The translations under genes were made by a program, and so were the position numbers. A stretch of DNA of 64,000 nucleotides, from positions 1 to 64,000 of the forward strand of contig CALVUQ010000002.1 of NCBI GenBank assembly GCA_944363615.1. Reading direction: 5' to 3'. The stretch is from an uncultured Clostridia bacterium (lineage in GTDB: Bacteria; Bacillota; Clostridia; Christensenellales; Pumilibacteraceae). The notes under the pieces were generated by a model that was given only the letters and a program-made list of their open reading frames with translations, searched no databases and was not told the DNA's origin. This document shows positions 52,561-61,632 of the stretch, piece after piece (the stretch's first letter is position 1; every line of letters begins with the position of its first letter).

Positions 52561-54236
52561 CAGTAATTGTCGGGCAGGTCGTTTTCAAACAACACCGCCT
52601 TTTCTCCTTTTATTGTTTTGAGTATTTCTTTAGCCTCGTTCAGCGAACGGACTTTAAAGACACGGTCGGGATTCATGCCGCCGCTTAACGCGCCCGCCTC
52701 CAGATCGTCGGAGTTGGGTCCCGTGAAAATTGCATAATCGCAGTGCGCTGCGGCAAATTCGCCCAGTTCCTTATTTGCGGCCGCTTGTCTTTCGCCCAGC
52801 TCCACCAGCCCCGGAGTTATCGCCACACGCACCCGAGGAGCAAATTGGGCCAATGCGGTAAACGCGCTTTTCGCGCCGCTTTCGTTTCCGTTATAAGCGT
52901 CGTCGATTATCACGTCGTTCCCATTATATAACAATTCAAGCCGATGCGCAACAGGTTTTAGCGCCGCTACGGTATTTTTTAAGCTGTCCGGTTTAGCGCC
53001 CAACGCAAACGCCATAAGCGCGCATTGCGTTATTGCCGACGGAATATGAGCGCCGATAAGCCGAGTCGACCACCTTAATTTTTTACCGCCCAATATAACT
53101 GTAAACTCCGTCCCTTCCGCGGTACAACTCACCTCGCCGTAACAGGCGTCGAACGAGGAAACATATTTCGGCTTTTTCCCCTCTTCTTTGATAGCGGCTG
53201 AATCGCTCTTATTTGCCGCGCTCCTTTTTTTGCCGCGCTCGTCCGCGACATTTTCAGAGAACAGCTTTACTGCTTCTTCGTCCCTGCCTGAAATAAGGCG
53301 GCGGCATTTACAACGCTTGTAAAGCGTTACGCACCCCTCGTTGTCGCCGTTGAACACTGCAAGTCCGTCGGAAGGCAGTCCCTCGATGAGTTCGTTTTTG
53401 GCGTTTAACAGCGCGTCATAAGAGCCGAAAGTTTCAAGGTGCTGATTCCCTATCGCCGTAATCATGGCGTAAGAGGGTTTTACGATTTCGGTAAGCTCCT
53501 TTATGTCTCCGGTATAACGTGCGCCCATTTCCGCTATAAAAGCGGTGTCGTCGCTCAAAAGCTCGTTGTTGACGGTTTTGGCAATACCCATGGGCGTGTT
53601 ATAGTTTCCGGGAGTGATACATACCGAATAATCTGGAGTCAAAAACGCCTTCAGCATATTTTTCGCCGTAGTTTTACCGTAACTGCCCGTAATTCCTATC
53701 TTTATAAGATCGGGAGAGTTTTGCAATTTTTCTTTAGCCGCACGCACGAAACGGGCGTTTCTTTTCTTCTCGAAAGGCGTCACTACCAAATGAGCTACAA
53801 AAAACGCCGCCGTCCCCGAAGGCAAAGGCGCCAGGATAAAATACGGCGGGTAAAAAATTACCACAGGTAAAGTAAACGCAATCGTGGTTAATGCAAACAC
53901 AGCCGCAAATCGTCTAATCCTTGCGGAAAATACTGTTTTTACCTTGGCCCTTCTGTACGAAAAGAAAGCTACGCAAAAGACAAGAAACAGAAAAGGCAGA
54001 ATGAACCAGTAAAAGGATTCGGTACGGACAAACGCGTACACGACGGCCGCAACTGCAAACAAGACGGTAAGAACGGATAAAAAAGGCAGAAAATAAACTA
54101 AACTTTTTCGCCTTACCGCCGTAAACAACTCCTTAAGACGGTATGCGGAAAGCTGATACAGCAGTATTATATTATAATAATAAAACGGCGCGGCCAAACC
54201 GCACAGAACGGAGGCGAACACAGCGTAAACCGTCAT
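52560..54236 (-). CDS. murF: MurF-like ligase with an N-terminal membrane extension
   Basis: 558 residues, about 100 longer than normal MurF. Residues 1-155 carry four or five hydrophobic spans. Then the Mur ligase core starts: GITGSYGKTTAKNMLKAFL (P-loop, 181-199), GNYNTPMGIAKTVNN, EMGARYTGDI, AIGNQHLETFGS and VIIDDAYNGNESGAKSAF (C-terminal ligase domain). MurF adds D-Ala-D-Ala to UDP-MurNAc-tripeptide. A hydrophilic insertion (about 315-345, rich in Lys/Ser) lies in the middle domain. Whether this is the only MurF or a membrane-bound relative with another job cannot be told. Confidence 0.85.
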   Translation of the reverse strand: MTVYAVFASVLCGLAAPFYYYNIILLYQLSAYRLKELFTAVRRKSLVYFLPFLSVLTVLFAVAAVVYAFVRTESFYWFILPFLFLVFCVAFFSYRRAKVKTVFSARIRRFAAVFALTTIAFTLPVVIFYPPYFILAPLPSGTAAFFVAHLVVTPFEKKRNARFVRAAKEKLQNSPDLIKIGITGSYGKTTAKNMLKAFLTPDYSVCITPGNYNTPMGIAKTVNNELLSDDTAFIAEMGARYTGDIKELTEIVKPSYAMITAIGNQHLETFGSYDALLNAKNELIEGLPSDGLAVFNGDNEGCVTLYKRCKCRRLISGRDEEAVKLFSENVADERGKKRSAANKSDSAAIKEEGKKPKYVSSFDACYGEVSCTAEGTEFTVILGGKKLRWSTRLIGAHIPSAITQCALMAFALGAKPDSLKNTVAALKPVAHRLELLYNGNDVIIDDAYNGNESGAKSAFTALAQFAPRVRVAITPGLVELGERQAAANKELGEFAAAHCDYAIFTGPNSDDLEAGALSGGMNPDRVFKVRSLNEAKEILKTIKGEKAVLFENDLPDNY

Positions 54237-54239
54237 AAG

Positions 54240-54962
54240 TCAGTCCTCCTTGAAAAACTCGGTAACGACGGCGTTGAACCTCAGGGGCTCTTCCAGAAAG
54301 CAGAAGTGTCCGCAGTTTTCAAACACCGCAAGTCCGCAATCGGGAATATGTTTTTCCATTTTCTTTGCCATTCTTATAGGAGTATCGCGGTCTTTGCTTC
54401 CCCATATAAGCAACGTGGGGCACTTTATCTTATCGAGATAGTCGTCCAAAAACGCGTTGACAACGGCCGTAAAGACTCTTTTCATTTCGGGCGAAAGAGA
54501 CCTGTAATCCTCAGATCCCGCATTTTTGTCCTCTATGCCCAATTTGCGCTTTAACTTAAACAACATCACTTTAAAGCGGTATTTTAATCCGCGGCGCGGC
54601 TTGAGTCCCGCGGCGTCGGTAAGCACAAGGCGGTTTATTTTGCCTTCGGAAGCAAGTATTATCGCCACTCTTCCGCCGAAACTGTGCGCAATCACGTCGG
54701 GTTTTCTAAGCTCCAGTTTTTCGATAACGCTTTGGGTATAATCTGCGTAATCGAATATGGTGAACGTTTCTGGCGGAGTAAAACTTTTTCCGAAGCCCGG
54801 AAAGTCTATTGCCGTTACGTCGCGTCCCAAAGCGGCGAAACAATCGAAAATACGGCGCATGGCAGAAGCGCCGCAACCCCATCCGTGCAACAAAAGCACG
54901 GGCGTACCTTTTCCCTTTTTTCTTTCGTAAAAAACGTTTTGTCCGTTTATTTCGACAAACAT
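54240..54962 (-). CDS. Alpha/beta hydrolase
   Basis: 240 residues. VLLLHGWGCGAS (oxyanion region), AHSFGGRVAI with the nucleophile Ser (about 96), LIWGSKDRDTP with the Asp, and ENCGHFCFLEEP with the His complete the triad. The substrate is unknown. It lies 3 bases before murF and 19 after rimI in the same operon. Confidence 0.88.
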   Translation of the reverse strand: MFVEINGQNVFYERKKGKGTPVLLLHGWGCGASAMRRIFDCFAALGRDVTAIDFPGFGKSFTPPETFTIFDYADYTQSVIEKLELRKPDVIAHSFGGRVAIILASEGKINRLVLTDAAGLKPRRGLKYRFKVMLFKLKRKLGIEDKNAGSEDYRSLSPEMKRVFTAVVNAFLDDYLDKIKCPTLLIWGSKDRDTPIRMAKKMEKHIPDCGLAVFENCGHFCFLEEPLRFNAVVTEFFKED

Positions 54963-54981
54963 TTTTTACCCCGTAACCGAA

Positions 54982-55434
54982 TTATTCCGTTTCGCGCATC
55001 ATCACAAGCGCGGTGTCTTCGCCGTAATAGCGAGGTCTTGAGTAAACCGTCCTGAACCCGAGCTTTTCGTAAAGCGCGATGGCTGCGACGTTAAATGCGT
55101 TGACTTCCAAATACAGCCGCTTTACGCTGCGTTTTCGCGCCTCTTCTACGACAGCGAAAACCAATTCCTTGCCGATTCCCATTCTTCTATAGCCTTTTTT
55201 AACGGCGACGTTGCATACGTTGCCTTCGTCAAGGCACCAGTTTACGCCGATATAGCCTGCCGTTTCCTGACCGATTTCCGCTTTATAAAAGGTGTAAAGC
55301 GGATTTATAAGCGCGTTGGTTAAGTCTTTCTCGCTCCAAGGGCACTCTATATACTCGTGTTCTAAAGCGACGATGTCGTCGGCGTCTGAGGCAAGGGCCT
55401 TAAGTATCTTAAAATCTGCTTCTTTGTCACTCAC
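54982..55434 (-). CDS. rimI: Ribosomal protein S18-alanine N-acetyltransferase
   Basis: 150 residues, GNAT fold. CNVAVKKGYRRMGIGKELV is the acetyl-CoA loop (RRMGIG), LYLEVNAFNVAAIALYEKLGF the RimI C-terminal signature. In Gram-positives the gene accompanies the tsa genes; its start overlaps the tsaB stop by 8 bases here. Confidence 0.9.
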   Translation of the reverse strand: MSDKEADFKILKALASDADDIVALEHEYIECPWSEKDLTNALINPLYTFYKAEIGQETAGYIGVNWCLDEGNVCNVAVKKGYRRMGIGKELVFAVVEEARKRSVKRLYLEVNAFNVAAIALYEKLGFRTVYSRPRYYGEDTALVMMRETE

Positions 55435-56071
55435 CTTTTTCGCGCTCCGCCTGAGATTTGAGAAGATAAAAAGGTTCGACCTCCTTATAGGACATCAGCT
55501 TCCCTGCCGAATATCCGGCTTCAACCGCTTTTTGCAGCGACTTTTCGGGCTCGTCTTTGCCTGCCGGATTAAAATGCGGCGCGCTTGCTTCGTCCGCGAT
55601 AAGCGCAAACGGTTTTCCTGACTTTCTGAGGAAAGCATCGGCCTCGGCATAATTGAACATCACGGGCGGAACGGCAGCCGAGCCGTCTGAACTGAATGCG
55701 GCAAGGTAGCAGTTGTCCGCATAGGCGTGAACGACGCACACGGTACAATCGGCACAGCCGCTTATATCATTATATGCAAGTTTTTCAAGCGAGGTTACGG
55801 CGACGACGCGTTTATTTAACGCGTACGCAAAAGTCTTGACGGTAACCACCCCTATCCTGATGCCCGTAAAAGAGCCCGGTCCCGTAACGCACGCGAAAAA
55901 ATCCATATCTTCAAGCTTTGCGCCCGAAGAGTCCAGCATTTCGTCGATGAGCGGCAAAAGCGTTTCCGACGTGGTCTTATGCTCCGAAACCGTGCGGAAA
56001 TAATTTTTATCGGAAAAGCGCAACAGTACGCAGACTTTTTCGCCCGATGTGTCTATTGCAAGATAATTCAT
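55427..56071 (-). CDS. tsaB: tRNA threonylcarbamoyladenosine biosynthesis protein TsaB
   Basis: 214 residues from the ATG at 56071, where the conserved start MNYLAIDTSGEKVCVLL begins; the 30 extra upstream codons look unrelated. CVTGPGSFTGIRIGVVTVKTFAYAL is the TsaB signature (about 63-87). TsaB with TsaD and TsaE makes t6A37 in tRNAs reading ANN codons. tsaE lies two genes upstream. Confidence 0.94.
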   Translation of the reverse strand: MNYLAIDTSGEKVCVLLRFSDKNYFRTVSEHKTTSETLLPLIDEMLDSSGAKLEDMDFFACVTGPGSFTGIRIGVVTVKTFAYALNKRVVAVTSLEKLAYNDISGCADCTVCVVHAYADNCYLAAFSSDGSAAVPPVMFNYAEADAFLRKSGKPFALIADEASAPHFNPAGKDEPEKSLQKAVEAGYSAGKLMSYKEVEPFYLLKSQAEREKGE

Positions 56072-56079
56072 ACTAAGCC

Positions 56080-56379
56080 TCAGAATTCGATGTGTCTGAC
56101 TTTGTCGGATGACGAGCGGCGATACATGACCGCCTTGTTCCCTATCGCGCATACGGGACAAGCGTTAAGTTCGGCGCACAGTTCAGTTAAAACCTCCGCC
56201 GCGCTTGACTCGCAGGATTTTAAAACGCTGACCTTAATAAGCTCGCGTTTTTCAAGGGCTTCGTCTAATCCCCTCAAGAGGTTATCGCTAAGGTTTTCTT
56301 TGCCGATCTGAAAAACAGGCTCTATACTGCTTGCCAAAGAGCGCAAAAACGCACGTTGTTTACTTGTCAATTGTCTCAA
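56080..56379 (-). CDS. yhbY: YhbY-family RNA-binding protein (CRS1-YhbY domain)
   Basis: 99 residues. LTSKQRAFLRSLASSIEPVFQIGKE is the start of the CRM domain, and the GNKAVMYRRS segment its end. Homologues associate with pre-50S ribosomal particles. It lies between tsaE (20-base overlap) and tsaB (8-base gap), an unusual place, usually near the nadD-yqeK-rsfS genes, which here are 3 kb away on the same strand. Confidence 0.9.
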   Translation of the reverse strand: MRQLTSKQRAFLRSLASSIEPVFQIGKENLSDNLLRGLDEALEKRELIKVSVLKSCESSAAEVLTELCAELNACPVCAIGNKAVMYRRSSSDKVRHIEF

Positions 56380-56779
56380 TCTCCCTTTTCCCGTCGCCGA
56401 GATAATTTATCCTTATCGTGATTGCGCCGTCCGGATCAAACGCGCCGCGGATGTTTTCCGCCCACTCTATACAGCAAACGGTATCCTTTTTACCGAAATA
56501 CTCGGTCAAGCCCGTTTCGTATGCTTCAAGCGCGCTTTTAAGCCTGTATACGTCCATGTGGACAAGTTTCAGCCTTCCTTCGTACTCGTTCATCAACGTA
56601 AAAGTAGGGCTTGTGACCTCTTCTTCAATGCCAAGCCCTTTAGCGATTCCTTTTACGAAAACCGTTTTGCCCGCGCCCAATCGGCCGTCAAGCAAAATTA
56701 TTTCACCGCCTTTTAATGAAGACGCAAACTTTTCGGCGAATGACAGAGTCGCCTCTTCGCCGTCGGATAAGAATTTCAT
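56360..56779 (-). CDS. tsaE: tRNA threonylcarbamoyladenosine biosynthesis ATPase TsaE
   Basis: 139 residues. Walker A LDGRLGAGKTVFVKGIAKGLG (about 30-50), EVTSPTFTLMNEYEG (switch) and VHMDVYRL are standard TsaE motifs, and IEWAENI ends the core. TsaE powers the TsaBDE cycle in t6A synthesis. It is the first gene of the tsaE-yhbY-tsaB-rimI-hydrolase-murF-SDR string. Confidence 0.95.
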   Translation of the reverse strand: MKFLSDGEEATLSFAEKFASSLKGGEIILLDGRLGAGKTVFVKGIAKGLGIEEEVTSPTFTLMNEYEGRLKLVHMDVYRLKSALEAYETGLTEYFGKKDTVCCIEWAENIRGAFDPDGAITIRINYLGDGKREIETIDK

Positions 56780-56837
56780 GTAAATATTATACTACAACCG
56801 CGCTTTGTTGGCAAGCGGTAACAAGGTCAATCAGCGC

Positions 56838-57575
56838 CTATTTGACGGCATTGTCGTTGCCTGCGTTTAAACCGACAGTTTTTTCGGAAGCGGAGGACGC
56901 TGCCGGGTCGCTTTCGCCGTCGTTACGCAATCGGGATGCGGTTCCCGCTTGGTCAGCGGGTTTATTTTTCTCTTTGAAAATTACGTCGAACAGTCTTTTA
57001 AGCTGCTTGTAAAGCAAGAAAGTAACTATCGCGCAAACGAATCCGCGCAGCAGATTGAACGGAAGCACGGCGCCCACAAGGTAATAAAAATAAAAGCTGT
57101 CGCGGGTAACGGCGGGGAATACAAGCGCCACAAGTCCCATGATATTGTCAAAGCCCATATACCAGGAATAAAAAGGAATAAGCATGACTCTGTTTATGAT
57201 TATCGCCACTGCCGTAGTGGAAAAAATACCCGCTAAAAGAGCAATTACGGCGCCTTTAAGCGTACGACGATATTTGTAAATAAACGACGCGGTAAGCACG
57301 AAAGCAAGGCCGATTATAAGGTCGCCCAATTCTCCCACGCAAGCGGTATGAGAAAACGGGAGCTTTAAAAGCGTGCGCAGCACTATTACTATCGAGCCGG
57401 CAAGCGGGCCCATCATAAAGCCCGTAAGCAACGCAGGCATATCCGAAAACTGAAGTTCCAGAAACTGCGGAAAAATGGGCAGCGGCAGCTTTACGAACAT
57501 GTAAAGCACAAACGAGAGTGCGGTAAACACCGCGATTCTTGTGATGTTTTTTGCCGAAAAGTAAGTTTTTGTCAT
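56838..57575 (-). CDS. ribU: Riboflavin ECF transporter S component RibU
   Basis: 245 residues. Six spans (about 12-200) include LPIFPQFLELQFSDMPALLTGFMMGPLAG, the RibU signature around the flavin site, and ARRINAL-like contacts are replaced by FSAKNITRIAVFTALSF at the start. A charged C-terminal tail (about 203-245) has no assigned function. RibU binds riboflavin or FMN precursor and partners with the shared EcfT-EcfA module (not in the window). Its FMN riboswitch (57657-57800) supports the substrate. Confidence 0.94.
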   Translation of the reverse strand: MTKTYFSAKNITRIAVFTALSFVLYMFVKLPLPIFPQFLELQFSDMPALLTGFMMGPLAGSIVIVLRTLLKLPFSHTACVGELGDLIIGLAFVLTASFIYKYRRTLKGAVIALLAGIFSTTAVAIIINRVMLIPFYSWYMGFDNIMGLVALVFPAVTRDSFYFYYLVGAVLPFNLLRGFVCAIVTFLLYKQLKRLFDVIFKEKNKPADQAGTASRLRNDGESDPAASSASEKTVGLNAGNDNAVK

Positions 57576-57582
57576 AAAAATA

Positions 57583-57613
57583 CGCCTCCTTGCGAATATG
57601 CTTCAAGGGGGCG
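57583..57613 (-). promoter_or_regulatory. Anti-SD / SD hairpin between the FMN riboswitch and ribU
   Basis: The ribU Shine-Dalgarno AAGGAGGCG (57583-57591) can pair with CGCCCCCTT (57605-57613) at 8 of 9 positions, leaving a 13-base loop. This fits a riboswitch that acts on translation. Confidence 0.6.
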
Positions 57614-57656
57614 TCAAATGCGTTTAAGGTCTGTAAACATTGCCTTATTCTCTTTC

Positions 57657-57800
57657 AACTTATACTATCCGGACTTTACCGTCGGTCCGGGATTCTCACC
57701 CGGTCGGGAACCGGCATGAAACCGATTCTTAGCAGACTTGACGCTTTATAAGGCGCATACTGCCGGTGGGGAATTTCACCCCGCCCCTAAGTTGCAGTGA
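57657..57800 (-). promoter_or_regulatory. FMN riboswitch (RFN element)
   Basis: Minus strand, 5-prime to 3-prime: GGGGCGGGGTGAAATTCCCC, then ACCGGCAGT, a variable stem, ATCGGTTTCATGCCGGTT, CCGACCGGGTGAGAATCCCGG, ACCGACGGTAAAGTCCGGAT. These are the conserved RFN blocks in the right order and spacing. It senses FMN and turns down ribU. Confidence 0.96.
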
Positions 57801-57801
57801 T

Positions 57802-57831
57802 ATTATAGTACCGTTTGATTGAATATGTCAA
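57802..57831 (-). promoter_or_regulatory. Promoter of the FMN riboswitch / ribU
   Basis: Minus strand -35 TTGACA (57826-57831), 18-base spacer, -10 TATAAT (57802-57807), directly before the riboswitch. Confidence 0.8.
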
Positions 57832-57871
57832 GAAAATGAAGTAATATTTTTATATTTTTTATTTTGAGATT

Positions 57872-58813
57872 TTACTCGTTTTCGGCAGATTCGTCGACGG
57901 CTTTTTCTTCGTCATTGCCGCTTTCGCAGGCTTTTTCCGGCGCATTACCGCTACCGCCGAGGCGCAAAACCTTAAACAGCCACGGCACCGCAAACGACGC
58001 AACCAATGCCGTGAGAAAATACCTGACGAAGTGATAAAGAACAGCCTGAGTCTGAGGAATGATCAGTTTTAACCCTTCTTTAAACGCAAGCGTAATCGCC
58101 AGCCCCGCGACAATCTTGATAATCTGAAAATACCATTTTGTTTTGACGTCGAGTTTTACGTAACGTTTTTCGAGAAAATATCCCAATGCAACCGCCGAAT
58201 AGCCGCCCAGAACGTTTTGCACGTTGCCCGTGCTTTGAGCGCTGCCGGTAAAGACGATTATAAGCAGAATGACGAGACAAAGCGGAAACACGCCTAAAAC
58301 CACGTATTCTTCCTTGTCGCCGAGAAGCTCGAACAGCATGGAGAAAAGCAGCGCGAACCCAATGCCCAAGGCAAGTCCCACAATAACGTCGCTTAAAAAG
58401 TGCTGACCTAAATACAGGCGGGAAAAAGCCACCAGAACCGACGCCGCCGCGACCGATATTATAAGAGGCAGTTTACGATACTTGTAAGAAAGCTGCGTGG
58501 AAAGATTTGCCGCCGAATGAGAGTGCCCGCTGGGAAACGAATAGCCGCCCGTTTCCTCCCCCACCGAAACTATTCCTTCGTAAGTGTAAGGCCGTGGGCG
58601 CGCGACAAGCGACTTAATCCCCTCAATACAGCTTGCGCCCAGAAGATAGACGTTTATAAGCTTGAATCCGAAACGCTTGTCGAAACACCAGTATAAAAGC
58701 ACGGCGACGAAAATAAAAAACAGCTCGTCCCCCAATTGCGTGAAAACAAGGAAAAATCCGTCCAAAAAGGCGTTGCGCACAGATTGAATGTGTTGGATTA
58801 TGCTTACTTCCAT
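57872..58813 (-). CDS. PAP2-family membrane phosphatase
   Basis: 313 residues, about eight spans. The three catalytic blocks are KSLVARPRP (about 70), GGYSFPSGHSHSAANLS (about 90) and SRLYLGQHFLSDV (about 130). Members dephosphorylate undecaprenyl pyrophosphate, phosphatidic acid or similar lipids outside the membrane. The C-terminus is acidic (EEKAVDESAENE). It lies 26 bases after rsfS. Confidence 0.9.
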   Translation of the reverse strand: MEVSIIQHIQSVRNAFLDGFFLVFTQLGDELFFIFVAVLLYWCFDKRFGFKLINVYLLGASCIEGIKSLVARPRPYTYEGIVSVGEETGGYSFPSGHSHSAANLSTQLSYKYRKLPLIISVAAASVLVAFSRLYLGQHFLSDVIVGLALGIGFALLFSMLFELLGDKEEYVVLGVFPLCLVILLIIVFTGSAQSTGNVQNVLGGYSAVALGYFLEKRYVKLDVKTKWYFQIIKIVAGLAITLAFKEGLKLIIPQTQAVLYHFVRYFLTALVASFAVPWLFKVLRLGGSGNAPEKACESGNDEEKAVDESAENE

Positions 58814-58839
58814 GATGGCGCTTTACCCCCCGTCGAACG

Positions 58840-59214
58840 TCAGTCAATGAATTTTTTTATGTTGTCGCCCTCCGCCCAAAGACGCTCTATATCGTAAAAC
58901 TCGCGAAGTTCTTTATAGAACACGTGGACGATGACGGAACCGTAATCGAGCGCTATCCATTTCTGGTCCGCGTCGCGGTGAAGCGGCTCTATCCCCTTTT
59001 TGGAAAGCTCCTCCTCCACAAAATCGGCAAGCGCTTTCACGGCGGTGGTGGAGAAAGCCGATGCGATCACGAAATAATCCGCGATGATGGTCTTTCCCTC
59101 AAGGTTCACCGTTACGACGTCCTTGCCTTTTTTGGAGTCTAAAAGCGCGGCAATCGCGTCCGATAGTCCGCCCGGAGCGTTAAGGTCGTATTTATTTAAG
59201 TCTACGTTTGTCAT
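58840..59214 (-). CDS. rsfS: Ribosomal silencing factor RsfS
   Basis: 124 residues. LDSKKGKDVVTVNLEGKTIIADYFVIASAFS, EPLHRDADQKWIALDYGSVIVHVF and FYDIERLW are the RsfS consensus. It binds L14 (uL14) and blocks subunit joining in starvation. Its start overlaps the nadD-yqeK stop by 4 bases, the usual neighbours. Confidence 0.95.
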   Translation of the reverse strand: MTNVDLNKYDLNAPGGLSDAIAALLDSKKGKDVVTVNLEGKTIIADYFVIASAFSTTAVKALADFVEEELSKKGIEPLHRDADQKWIALDYGSVIVHVFYKELREFYDIERLWAEGDNIKKFID

Positions 59215-60344
59215 ATTGTCTCCTTGTCGCTTTTTAAATATTCGTATGCGTCGATTGTGGCGGGCGCCACTTCCTGTCCCGACGCGCGCAAAAACGCTAT
59301 CGTATTTTCGTAAATAAGTTTTATTCCCTTATCGATATCGTCGTAAACCGTCTGTCTTATGCGGTCAAGCCCGTCGAAATCGCGGCCTTCCTCGATATAA
59401 TCGGCGGAGAACACGATTTTTTGCAAAAGCGTCATGTTTCTGCCGCCCGTGCAATGAGTCGCAATCGCGGCGCAGACGTCGTCGCTTTCGTTGAAAATTT
59501 TCTTTGCGACCGCCGCGCCCGTAAGCTGATGCACGCACGGCGCGGGCAACGCCTGCATTTCGGGCGTATATTCGATCCCCTCTTTTTCAAGGTCTTCGCG
59601 CGTCAGATATTTTGCGATGTCGTGCAAAAGCGCCGCCCTAATGGTTTTCTCCGTATCCGCACCGTTCAATTTTGCAAGCAGTATCGCCGCCTTTGCCGTA
59701 CGGTAAACGTGGTCAACGCGGCTTTTTTTAAGCTTGAAATGCGGATAAGCGGAAACGATGTAGTCGTAATCGCGGTAAAGCGCGTTTTTCTCGATATAAT
59801 CCGCAACGATATCGGGCACGACTTCGCGCTCCCGACCGAAAGCTACGGCAACTTTCAAAAGAGAACTGGAGCCCTCCTCGCCCTTAAAAGGTGCGACCGT
59901 AACGTTAAGAATTTTTCGCGCGGCGATAAGTTCGGACTGCTTAACGGGAAAATACGGCCTTTCCACCACGTAAAATTCAACTGCTTCTTTCAGAATATCG
60001 GTGCGCGCCCATTTATCCAGCGAACCCAGCCCGTCGCTGCCGATGACGAAATAAAGCCTTGTGCCTTCCTCGCTGAAGCGCTGAGCGGTCATGTAAGAGT
60101 AGCTTGTTCCTTTGGCCGCGATTTCGCAGTCGGAAACCTCGACGTTGGCAAAAGGCGCGAAAATGTCGCGCAATAACTTTATTCTTTGAGCGCCGTCCAG
60201 CTCCGCCCCCGCTTTTTTGAAAGGCGAAATATAGGCAGGGACGACTATTACCCTATCGAAACGACGGCTTAACTCCGCCCCCAAAGCGTAATGGGCGTTT
60301 GTAGGGGGATCGAAACTGCCGCCGAAAATGGCTGTCTTACGCAT
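59211..60344 (-). CDS. nadD: Fusion of nicotinate-nucleotide adenylyltransferase (NadD) and YqeK-type HD phosphatase
   Basis: 377 residues from the ATG at 60344; a further TTG upstream is unlikely because it lies inside the obg end. Residues about 1-195 are NadD: KTAIFGGSFDPPTNAHY (GSFDP..NAH motif), RVIVVPAYISPFK and the C-terminal block. Residues about 200-377 are the YqeK HD domain: DHVYRTAKAAILLAKLNG, AALLHDIAKYL (HD), HQLTGA and ATHCTGGRNM. YqeK homologues hydrolyse Ap4A. In most Firmicutes these are two adjacent genes. Confidence 0.93.
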   Translation of the reverse strand: MRKTAIFGGSFDPPTNAHYALGAELSRRFDRVIVVPAYISPFKKAGAELDGAQRIKLLRDIFAPFANVEVSDCEIAAKGTSYSYMTAQRFSEEGTRLYFVIGSDGLGSLDKWARTDILKEAVEFYVVERPYFPVKQSELIAARKILNVTVAPFKGEEGSSSLLKVAVAFGREREVVPDIVADYIEKNALYRDYDYIVSAYPHFKLKKSRVDHVYRTAKAAILLAKLNGADTEKTIRAALLHDIAKYLTREDLEKEGIEYTPEMQALPAPCVHQLTGAAVAKKIFNESDDVCAAIATHCTGGRNMTLLQKIVFSADYIEEGRDFDGLDRIRQTVYDDIDKGIKLIYENTIAFLRASGQEVAPATIDAYEYLKSDKETI

Positions 60345-60345
60345 A

Positions 60346-61632
<1,287 letters not shown>

